Below, piece by piece: positions 17,716 to 24,828 of a stretch of 64,000 nucleotides of DNA. The notes below the pieces were generated by a model, which had not been told where the DNA came from, made no database searches, and saw only the letters and a list, made by a program, of their open reading frames with translations. A program made the position numbers and the translations under genes. The stretch's first letter is position 1, and every line of letters starts with the position of its first letter. The DNA is from Bradyrhizobium sp. LHD-71 (lineage in GTDB: Bacteria > Pseudomonadota > Alphaproteobacteria > Rhizobiales > Xanthobacteraceae): contig NZ_JAVIFX010000027.1 of NCBI RefSeq assembly GCF_031157255.1, forward strand, positions 1-64,000, written 5' to 3'.

Positions 17716-19029
17716 ATGCCGCTGGAAGATCGTTTGGGCCTTCCGCTCTCGACCTCTGCGCACGAGGCGGCATCCAGCTATCGCGAGGGCGTCGACCTCA
17801 TGCTCGCGGGGTGGACCGGCACGGCGGAAGCGCTGGAGCGCGCGATTGCAATCGATCCGGATTTCGCGCTGGCCCATATCGCCCGCGCTCGCGTCCACGC
17901 GTTCTACCAGCAGGGCGATCTCGCACGGCAGAAGGCGGCGGTCGCGCGCAAGCTCGTCGCGCGGCGCGGCACGGAGCGCGAGCGCTCGCATGTCGAGACG
18001 CTGGCGCTGGCGATCGAGGGGCGGCTGCCCGAGGCGATTGCGGCGATGCGCGAACATGTCGAGGCATGGCCGCGCGATGCAGTGGTGCTGTCGCTGCCGC
18101 TCGGCGCCTTCGGCCTGTTCGCCTTCTCCGGCATGGCCGATCACGACCGCGCGCGGCACGAGCTGTGCGAGCGCGTCGCGCAGCACTATGGCGAGGACTG
18201 GTGGTTTCTCACCATGTATGGCTGGGCGATGACTGAGAATGGCGATGTTGCGCGTGGCCGTGGCGTTACCGAGCGCGGATTCAATCTGCGCCGCGCCAAT
18301 GCCCACGCCGCGCATGCCGTGCTGCATGCGATGTTCGAGGACGGCTCGATCGAGGCGGCCGATCGCCTCGTCGACGACTGGATCCCCGGTTACGACCGCG
18401 CCGGAATTTTGCACGGCCATATCCGCTGGCACCAGGCCCTCGGCGCGCTCGAACAGGGCGATGCGGCGCGGGCGCTTTCGATCTATGCCGACGTGCTCCA
18501 GCCGTCAGTCACGCAGGCGCCGCCGCTCAATGTGGTCACAGACGGCGCCTCGCTGCTGTGGCGCCTGTTGGCCTACGGCCACGCCGTGCCAGACGCGCTC
18601 TGGCGCGATGCCGACGCCGCTGCGCAAAAGCTATTCCCGAAATCCGGCTTGCCGTTCGCCGACGTCCACATGGCGCTGTTTGCCGCGGCAACGCAGAACC
18701 ACGAAGCCCTAGCCGCGCGCCTTGCCGTGATCGAACAGCGGCTGGCGGAGGGCAAGCTGCCGGCCGGCCCGGTGGTGCCAGCGATCTGCCGCGCGCTTCT
18801 GGCCTTCGCGGATGAGGACTACGCGGCCTGCGTGCAGGTGCTCGCGCCGGTTCTCACCGACGTCGTGCGCATCGGCGGCAGTCATGCCCAGCGCGAGCTG
18901 ATTGAGGACACCTATATCGTCGCTCTCATGCGCAGCGGCGAGCTGCCTCGCGCTCGCGGCCTGCTGGAGGCCCGCCTGCATCGCCGGCCCTCCCTGCGCG
19001 ATCGGCGCTGGCAGGCCGCGATGGGCTAG
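17716..19029 (+). CDS. TPR-containing protein, TTC38-like
   Basis: The 437-residue soluble protein is built of degenerate TPR-like helical pairs (LERAIAIDPDFALAHIARAR, EAIAAMREHVEAWPRDAV, HARAGILHGHIRWH-type). The overall pattern resembles the tetratricopeptide-repeat protein 38 family found in bacteria and animals; no enzymatic motif is seen. It starts 15 bases after the aldo/keto reductase with a GAGGAGA site, so the two are likely cotranscribed. The function is unknown. Confidence 0.8.
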   Translation: MPLEDRLGLPLSTSAHEAASSYREGVDLMLAGWTGTAEALERAIAIDPDFALAHIARARVHAFYQQGDLARQKAAVARKLVARRGTERERSHVETLALAIEGRLPEAIAAMREHVEAWPRDAVVLSLPLGAFGLFAFSGMADHDRARHELCERVAQHYGEDWWFLTMYGWAMTENGDVARGRGVTERGFNLRRANAHAAHAVLHAMFEDGSIEAADRLVDDWIPGYDRAGILHGHIRWHQALGALEQGDAARALSIYADVLQPSVTQAPPLNVVTDGASLLWRLLAYGHAVPDALWRDADAAAQKLFPKSGLPFADVHMALFAAATQNHEALAARLAVIEQRLAEGKLPAGPVVPAICRALLAFADEDYAACVQVLAPVLTDVVRIGGSHAQRELIEDTYIVALMRSGELPRARGLLEARLHRRPSLRDRRWQAAMG

Positions 19030-19168
19030 GCTCTGCCACGAAAAAAACACCAGACTGACGGCAAGTGACGACGGGTGGGGCTGGGCGATTTCGGCAAATC
19101 GCTTTGAGGTGGCGCGGTGGTATTCCAATCGGGTTCAGCAAGAAAAACGGGATCGCAACCAATTTGTG

Positions 19169-19186
19169 GTTCGATCGTTATCGAAC
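19169..19186. promoter_or_regulatory. Perfect dyad just upstream of the 19198 gene
   Basis: GTTCGAT and ATCGAAC are perfect 7-bp arms separated by CGTT, ending 11 bases before the ATG at 19198. It could be an operator or a 5' hairpin over the ribosome site. No regulator gene adjoins it. Confidence 0.4.
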
Positions 19187-19197
19187 GGAACTTTTCC

Positions 19198-19803
19198 ATG
19201 GTTCCCTGGCATGTGAGCCCTCCGATGCGCCTCCGCTGGCCGGTCCTTGGTGTTGCCCTTCTCGCCGTGGCAAGCCCTTGTTTTGCCGAGCCTTCTGCTC
19301 CCATCCCGGTCAACAACCCGCCGGCGCAGCAGAACGACTTTATTGACCTGCTGGCGCTGATGTCCGGCCATTGCAAGACGCTGAAGATCGCCGGGCGGAC
19401 CTTGGCGTGTAGGACGGTAGCCTACGCCCACGGCGATAAGGGCCGGGTCAATTTCGCGGTCGCGGTCGACGATCCCACTGACGCCAATCACGTGGTGTCG
19501 TTCTCCGGCGAGAACGGCAAGCGCGCCGACGACAATTCCTATGAGCTGCCGGTCGACCGCATGCTGCTCAACTCCAAGGACCGCCCCAAGGTCGACGGTC
19601 TGCCGGTACCGGCGCAGCAGACCTCCACCGGGGTCTGCCGCCAGACCGGTAATTTCGCCGCTAGGAAGGTGAACGACGTCACCTGCTCGGCGACCGACAG
19701 CGAGGGCCGCAAATATGAGCTCCTGTTCGTCTCCGATGGCACCCCCGTGAGCGTGCGCCGCATCCGCCAGTCGGCGCCGTCGATCCAGGATCCTTTCAAG
19801 TAG
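19198..19803 (+). CDS. Secreted protein of unknown function (201 aa)
   Basis: From ATG 19198 the protein starts MVPWHVSPPMRLRWPVLGVAL and has a signal peptide ending about CFA-EPS; the Met at 19225 is an equally reasonable start. The mature part has paired cysteines (GHCKTLKIAGRTLACRT and GVCRQTGNF ... VTCSATDSEG). No catalytic motif is seen. It resembles the 12953-13432 product in layout: signal peptide, beta-rich body and several Cys. Confidence 0.65.
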   Translation: MVPWHVSPPMRLRWPVLGVALLAVASPCFAEPSAPIPVNNPPAQQNDFIDLLALMSGHCKTLKIAGRTLACRTVAYAHGDKGRVNFAVAVDDPTDANHVVSFSGENGKRADDNSYELPVDRMLLNSKDRPKVDGLPVPAQQTSTGVCRQTGNFAARKVNDVTCSATDSEGRKYELLFVSDGTPVSVRRIRQSAPSIQDPFK

Positions 19804-19862
19804 CGGCATGCTCTGCCGGCATCAGTGTGTACGATCGTGGTGATGCCACGGGACCAACCATG

Positions 19863-20206
19863 ATGCGCGATCGCCTGTTTCTGCTGCGCCCCGATTTCGA
19901 GGATCCCGCCTATCCGGGCCAACGGTTCTATTGCTGGCATTGCGCGCTGATGGAGGGCGTGCTCGCCTCGTTTCCGTCGCTCGCAGCAAGCTCGACGTCG
20001 AACGCATCGCCTGGGCGCGGCCGCGGCAAGCCGTGATCGCACTGGTCGGCGAACAGAACCAATTACTGCCGCTGCTCGTGCTGGCGGATGGCGCGACGTC
20101 GCAGTACCAGACCGGCAGCCATCAGGGCCGCGCCTTCATCGCCGACAAGGATGCGATTCTCGCCGCGCTCTCCGAGCGCCACGGCTTTCCCGATCCGCAT
20201 CCGTGA
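19863..20206 (+). pseudogene. DUF3088 family gene with a one-base frameshift
   Basis: The first half (MRDRLFLLRPDFEDPAYPG ... YCWHCALMEGVLASFPSLAA) reads in the frame of 19863. The second half (KLDVERIAWARPRQAVIAL ... HQGRAFIADKDAILAALSE) reads in another frame up to the stop at 20206. The switch falls at about 19982-19990, where one missing base between GCA-GC and AAG-CTC would restore a single ORF. The restored protein would be ~114 residues, the normal DUF3088 length. This is a real mutation or a sequencing error; both halves remain well conserved, so the change is recent or artefactual. Confidence 0.75.
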
Positions 20207-20397
20207 GGGATGCCCGAGATGGTTGCCTCATTCGCGACGAAGTGATGGCGACAACACGCCAGGATGCGGCAATAAACCTCCGCGAGACTCCGTTCATTCA
20301 CATGAACGTCGCACTCTGCGTCGTTTCGACGCCCGCACTGGCCGGAACGCGCCGGATGCTCATCTGTTGTCACACGACATTCAACTGGAGTGATGAC

Positions 20398-20712
20398 ATG
20401 AAATATCTCTTTGTCGCGTTTGCCGTCGGTGCTGCGGCGCTCGCCGGCGGATCAGCGGCGAACGCGGCCGGTGGTTCCAGCGCGAAGCAGACCGCGCAGG
20501 AAAGCCAGACGACCGACATCAGCGCACACCGCAGGCATCATCATTGGCATGGTCACCGCCATCATTGGCGGCACCATCACAGCCACTACCGGCCCTATTA
20601 TCGGAGCTATGGGTATTACCCGCGGCACCACGGTTATTACGGCGGCGGTCCGTACGGTTACTACGGCGGTGGTCCCGGCGTGACGTTCAGCTTCGGCGGC
20701 GGACGCTGGTAA
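20398..20712 (+). CDS. Small secreted His/Tyr/Gly-rich protein (104 aa)
   Basis: ATG 20398 has a GGAGTG site 5 bases upstream. A signal peptide (MKYLFVAFAVGAAALAGG ... ANA) is followed by a short Ser/Thr/Gln region. Then come a dense His cluster (HRRHHHWHGHRHHWRHHHSH), a Tyr/Arg stretch and Gly-Gly-Pro-Tyr repeats. The His cluster could bind metal and the Gly-Tyr repeats suggest a disordered surface or envelope protein. Similar short proteins are common in Bradyrhizobium. A strong terminator follows. The role is unknown. Confidence 0.75.
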   Translation: MKYLFVAFAVGAAALAGGSAANAAGGSSAKQTAQESQTTDISAHRRHHHWHGHRHHWRHHHSHYRPYYRSYGYYPRHHGYYGGGPYGYYGGGPGVTFSFGGGRW

Positions 20713-20736
20713 GCCAGACGCAGCCGAGAGACAGGA

Positions 20737-20761
20737 GGCCCGCAGAGATGCGGGCCTTTTT
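20737..20761 (+). terminator. Rho-independent terminator
   Basis: A 7-bp GC stem (GGCCCGC / GCGGGCC) has an AGAGAT loop and five T. It ends the His/Tyr/Gly-rich gene and abuts the stop of the convergent amine oxidase. Confidence 0.9.
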
Positions 20762-20762
20762 C

Positions 20763-22040
20763 TCATCGCCTCAGCATCATTTCCGCCGTCGCGAGGCCGC
20801 TCGCCAGCGCCGCTTCAACCGTGCCCATGTCACGGCCGCGATAGAGCGCTTCTCCGGAAAACAGAATCATCCCGTCGGCGCGCGCAAGAACCGCCTGCGC
20901 CTGCCGCGTACGTGGTGTTGCCCAGGAATAGGCGCCGCGGGCGAAGGGATCGTGCGTCCAATTGATCGCCGCCGACGCCATGAGGTCATGTGCAATGACC
21001 TCGCGCGGTAGCTTGAAGATGGCGGCGAGCGAATCGAGCCCGGCCGCGATCAGTCCTTGCGGATCAAGACGCGACAGCTCCGCCGTCCGCGGGCCGCCGA
21101 ACCATCCGGTGAGCAGCGGATGCTGGTCCGGATATCGCGTCCACCACACTGGAATCGTCTCCTCCGAGAGCAGGAAGGTCATGTCGGCGAGATATTCGCC
21201 TTGGTCGCGCCACCATGGTCGCGTGAAGCGGAGCAGGATCTTGATGACGTTGCCGAAGCCGATGTCGTCGGCGGCCGCGGCCCTCGCACGCGCGCTCGGC
21301 GGCAGCGCGATCTCGCGCAACAGAGGCAGGGGCACGGTGAGGATCGCGCGATCGCCGGCCAGCCCGTCGTCGCCGGCGCAGCGAATCGCCACGGCACCGC
21401 CCTCCTCCTCGATCGCCGACACCGTGCAACCGAGCCGGATCGCAACGCCGAGGCAGCGGCATTCGGCCGCCAGAACGTCGATCAGCGCGCCATAGCCGCC
21501 CTCGATGCGGGCCTGCGGCGCGTGACCGCCATCCATCCACTCCTCGCGCAGCGCCAACGTCGAGGCGCGCTCGGGGTCTGCCGCGTCATAGCCCTCGACC
21601 ATGCGCTCGATCGATTGGCGCAGCGGTGCATAGTCCGCTCCGGCAAAATGACGGCGCAGGAAATCGGCCACAGGGAGATCGTCCTTCAAGACCCTGAGCA
21701 TGGCTTGCAGCTCCGCCCCATGCAGATCGTGGCGGTCTTCGCGTGAAAGGCCCATGCCGTCGAAGCTCCATTGCGTGCCTGCGATCTCCCGGAGGGACAA
21801 CCCGGCTTCGCGCAGCAAGGCCCGCGTGACCGGCGCCTCGCCATGGACGAACTCGGCGCCGCCATCGGCGGGGTAGCCGAACTGCGAGGCCGACAGCGGA
21901 TGGATGCGCCCGCCGCAGCGCTCGCGCGCTTCCAGGATGGTCACGCGCCGGCCCGCGCGCGCCAGCTCCCGCGCCGCCGTCAGCCCGGCGGCGCCGGCGC
22001 CGGCGCCGACGATGACGATGTGCTCCGATTGTTGCGACAT
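20763..22040 (-). CDS. FAD-dependent amine oxidase
   Basis: A 425-residue flavoprotein of the monoamine-oxidase/phytoene-desaturase superfamily. The N-terminal dinucleotide motif ends in ILEARERCGGRI, and the C-terminal FAD motif (LFSGEALYRGRDMGTVEAAL) is present with the GTVEAALASG helix. The start is taken at MSQQSEHIVIV (22040); a Met four codons earlier is possible. The glycine loop reads VGAGAGAAGL, two residues longer than the usual VGAGAAGL. The DNA there is three tandem GGCGCC units, so a 6-bp slippage duplication is suspected. The substrate is unknown. Confidence 0.85.
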   Translation of the reverse strand: MSQQSEHIVIVGAGAGAAGLTAARELARAGRRVTILEARERCGGRIHPLSASQFGYPADGGAEFVHGEAPVTRALLREAGLSLREIAGTQWSFDGMGLSREDRHDLHGAELQAMLRVLKDDLPVADFLRRHFAGADYAPLRQSIERMVEGYDAADPERASTLALREEWMDGGHAPQARIEGGYGALIDVLAAECRCLGVAIRLGCTVSAIEEEGGAVAIRCAGDDGLAGDRAILTVPLPLLREIALPPSARARAAAADDIGFGNVIKILLRFTRPWWRDQGEYLADMTFLLSEETIPVWWTRYPDQHPLLTGWFGGPRTAELSRLDPQGLIAAGLDSLAAIFKLPREVIAHDLMASAAINWTHDPFARGAYSWATPRTRQAQAVLARADGMILFSGEALYRGRDMGTVEAALASGLATAEMMLRR

Positions 22041-22048
22041 GCCGGCGC

Positions 22049-22758
22049 TCAACTGGCCCCGGCTTGCGGATCGTTCTGGATCAGATAGCGCAGCAAGAGG
22101 ACACCGCCGCCGAGCTGACGCGTGCTCTCCAGCGTCATCGCCGCGAGTGGTGCACGCTTGTCGCTGTCCGCTTCCGTCGAGTCGAACACGAAGGGTGCAC
22201 CCTTCGCGCCGTCGATGGCGGGGCTGAGGATCAGATTGAATTCATCGATGAGGCCGGCGCGCAGGAACGCGCCATTGGCAACGCCGCCGCCCTCCACCAG
22301 CAGGCGCTTCACGCCGAATTCGCGGCCGAGGATGTCCAGCGTGAGCGCCAGATCGATCTCGGACTTGCCGGCGAAAATGTAGGACACGCCTTCGCCGCGG
22401 AGCCCCGCGAGATGCGAATCCGGCACGCTTTCGGTGAGCACCACGACGATCGGATCGCCGCCGATGTCGGAGCGGCCCCAGCCGATCTTGCCCTGCGCAT
22501 CGAGAACGACGCCATAGGTTTTCGCATCGCGTCGGACCAACCAGTTTTCGCGCGGAATTTTTCGCGCGCTTCGGTCGGGTACGGCTTGCCCTTGGCAAAT
22601 TCCGAGCCAGTGACGCGGCCGATCACCCAGGCATCGCCGCCGAGTTCGTCATGGATCTTCTCGAACCAGTCCGTGCCCGCACCCTTCGGCCGCCAGCGGC
22701 TCGGATGGGTGCGGCCGTCCAGGCTCGAATGCATGAGACAAACGACGTAAGGCTTCAT
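22049..22758 (-). pseudogene. RibD C-terminal/dihydrofolate-reductase-like gene with a one-base frameshift
   Basis: The N-terminal part (MKPYVVCLMHSSLDGRTHP ... VIGRVTGSEFAKGKPYP) starts at 22758. The C-terminal part (DAKTYGVVLDAQGKIGWG ... VKRLLVEGGGVANGAFL) is in another frame ending at 22049. The join is at a run of five A (minus strand; T at 22558-22562). A sixth A would give REKIPRENW and one continuous ORF of ~236 residues. The LLVEGGG motif identifies the RibD-C reductase fold. It overlaps the amine-oxidase start by a few bases. It is either a true frameshift or a homopolymer error. Confidence 0.8.
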
Positions 22759-22773
22759 GTGCTTCTCCGAATC

Positions 22774-23436
22774 TCAAGCCGCCGACCCACCCGCCTTGGC
22801 GCGATCGTTCAGGATCACCGCCAGCGGATTGAGCTTTGGCGGCGCGACCAGCTCGAGCGTGTTGGTGTCGCGGTGATTGAACGGCGCGCCGCGCACGAAC
22901 AACTCGGTCTGGATCAGATAGGTCCAGCTGCCGTCCTCGTTGAAGCTGATGTCGCAGCGATAGGAATCGGTGCGGAAGGCCTGCTCCAGGAAATCGGTCG
23001 AGCAGATCCCGTAAGCGGTGTCGCCGCGCTTCGCGCTGACGGAGATCTTCCTGTCGTCCGGTCCGGCCTTGCCCGAGGCGAGCAGCACCTGCCCGCGCGG
23101 GATCGCCAGCGTCTGCATGATCAGCCCGGTCGCCGGCTCCCACAGCCAATAGCCGACCTGGTCGTGGAAGGTGATGTCCTCCTCGGGCGTGTTGATGTGG
23201 ATGTGATAGCGCAGCCCGTAGAACAGCTGCGGCCCGTTGGCCTGCGGATCGATCGGGTCCATGCGGATACGCTCGATGAAGGTGCGCCGCTCCGGTCCCG
23301 CCGCCTTCGGATTGACGTCGATACCCTTGTTCGCCTGCCAGCTGCCAGCCAGCGGGCGAAGCGGGCCGAGATTGGCAAGGCCGTCGGGCGAGACGTGCTC
23401 GGGCTCGGTGAAGATGTCGGCAGGAAGGGGAAGCAT
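22774..23436 (-). CDS. Heme-binding beta-barrel (nitrobindin/FABP-like) protein
   Basis: A 220-residue cytoplasmic protein. The opening LGPLRPLAGSWQANKGIDV is the GxW motif of the nitrobindin/THAP4-like calycin barrel. Strands such as YGLRYHIHINTPEEDITFHD and YWLWEPATGLIMQTLAIPRG follow. Family members bind haem or small hydrophobic ligands. No conserved C-terminal His position could be verified here, so ligand binding is inferred. It lies upstream of the frameshifted reductase gene on the same strand. Confidence 0.75.
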   Translation of the reverse strand: MLPLPADIFTEPEHVSPDGLANLGPLRPLAGSWQANKGIDVNPKAAGPERRTFIERIRMDPIDPQANGPQLFYGLRYHIHINTPEEDITFHDQVGYWLWEPATGLIMQTLAIPRGQVLLASGKAGPDDRKISVSAKRGDTAYGICSTDFLEQAFRTDSYRCDISFNEDGSWTYLIQTELFVRGAPFNHRDTNTLELVAPPKLNPLAVILNDRAKAGGSAA

Positions 23437-23641
23437 GGATGTCCTCGCGCAAGACTTACGAGAGCAGCCATAGCATGGAGGCGCGTCTGCGGCTCACGCG
23501 CGAGTCTCACAATTGCGAATGGGCTTAGGCGCTACGTGCAGACGGGCGCCGGAGTCGCGGAGCTGGCGAAGATGAGCCGAGCCAGCCTGGTTCGGCTCCG
23601 TCGCGATCCGTTAGCTTTCAGCCGCGCTCCGCGCGTCCACT

Positions 23642-24148
23642 TCAACGCCAGCCCGCCACGATCGCCACGCTGCTGCAATACGCCGATGTCTCGCCCGACC
23701 GCCAGCCGGTGAGCCGACCCGCCTCCTTGCACTCGTCATAGCTCTTGTAATTGCCGACGTTGCGGCATGTTGCCGAGTATACGCCGCCCGATACGTTACA
23801 GCCGACCCATGGCTTGTCGCCCGACTTGAAGCTCGACTGGCAGCCGCCGACGCAATTGTTCGTGGTGGCGGCGAGCTTGGCAAGCTTCGCGGCCTCGGAG
23901 TGCGGTGCGACCGTTGCCTGCGTCGGTGAGATTGCGGCAGACTTGGTACTGCGGCCGACCGCAGAACGCAGTGGCCTGTGAGGCCTCGCGATGTGCTTCG
24001 GCGCTTCGACCGTGACGCCAGGAAGCTCGATGTTGGCACCTGCCGGCGTCGGTTGCGACATTGCCGTGCCACCGAGGGAGCACACGAGCAGCGTGATCGA
24101 TGAGACGGCGAGAGCGGGACGCGCAATCAGGCGTAACGGAAACGTCAT
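23642..24148 (-). CDS. Secreted Cys-containing protein of unknown function (168 aa)
   Basis: The start is chosen at MTFPLRLIARPALAVSSITL (24148), giving a signal peptide. An Ala/Pro/Thr-rich stretch follows, then a compact C-terminal domain with six to seven cysteines (NNCVGGCQSSFKS, VGCNVSGG, ATCRNVG, DECKEAG, AYCSS). The CxxxC and YKSYDECKEAG pattern suggests a small disulfide-bonded domain. I cannot assign a function. Confidence 0.6.
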   Translation of the reverse strand: MTFPLRLIARPALAVSSITLLVCSLGGTAMSQPTPAGANIELPGVTVEAPKHIARPHRPLRSAVGRSTKSAAISPTQATVAPHSEAAKLAKLAATTNNCVGGCQSSFKSGDKPWVGCNVSGGVYSATCRNVGNYKSYDECKEAGRLTGWRSGETSAYCSSVAIVAGWR

Positions 24149-24327
24149 GACGATGTCCTTCCCAACAAGAGGACGGTCCATTCCGCCCTCCATGACGAGG
24201 ATATCGCATTCGCATGAAAGTTGAAGTTGGATCTCCTACAACCAGCCGACAACTCTGGTCCCGCGACAGATCAATCCGGCATCACCGGCGACGTGGCTGA
24301 CGATGCCGGCGCGACCAAGGACTGCTC

Positions 24328-24576
24328 TCAAGCCGCTTCCGACATCGATCTCGCGCGCTGCTCGAGCACGCCGATCGTCGACACCAGATTGTCGCGTCGC
24401 GCGCGAAGGTTCAGCGCGAGCAGCGGGTATGTCGGCTGACTCGCGTCGAACACCCCGGCTCGGGCTTCTTCCTCGAGAATGTCGGTGTTGATGAGCCGGA
24501 CGCGCCACCACAGATCCGCGATCAACGCATCGAGTTTGAGTTCGCCAACAGCACCAGAACGGGACACTTCCTGCAT
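24328..24576 (-). CDS. Small soluble hypothetical protein (82 aa)
   Basis: An 82-residue helical protein (ELKLDALIADLWWRVRLINT ... NLRARRDNLVSTIGVLEQRA). A GAGG site lies 8 bases before the ATG. No signal peptide or membrane segment is present. A larger overlapping frame (24236-24688) has poorer composition and was not used. Confidence 0.55.
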   Translation of the reverse strand: MQEVSRSGAVGELKLDALIADLWWRVRLINTDILEEEARAGVFDASQPTYPLLALNLRARRDNLVSTIGVLEQRARSMSEAA

Positions 24577-24828
24577 CGCTTTGCCTCAATCTGAAACGGG
24601 CCTCTCCACTGAGCCCGGCTTTGGTCACGATTGAGCAAGCAGAGTGCCAGACAGGGCGGGGCGATTGGGGGCGGAATCCGCTCCGCACGGTGCGGCCCTT
24701 CGGCGCTCAGCGGAAGCTGAACGTGCCAGGGGACCATCACGTCTTGCGTGCTTCCAAGTTGGCTTCACCTGCTCGGCTTTCCTACTCTTAGGCAGCGACG
24801 ATGATGACAACGCCGGAGGGTATTCAGC

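Noticed and set aside
16654-18432. 592-codon minus-strand open frame opposite the aldo/keto reductase and TPR genes
   Set aside because: It is antisense to two well-supported genes and shows only the compositional signature of a shadow frame.
24236-24688. 150-aa minus-strand open frame overlapping the 82-aa gene
   Set aside because: Arg/Ser-rich composition and no ribosome site; the 82-aa frame has better protein character and a GAGG site.
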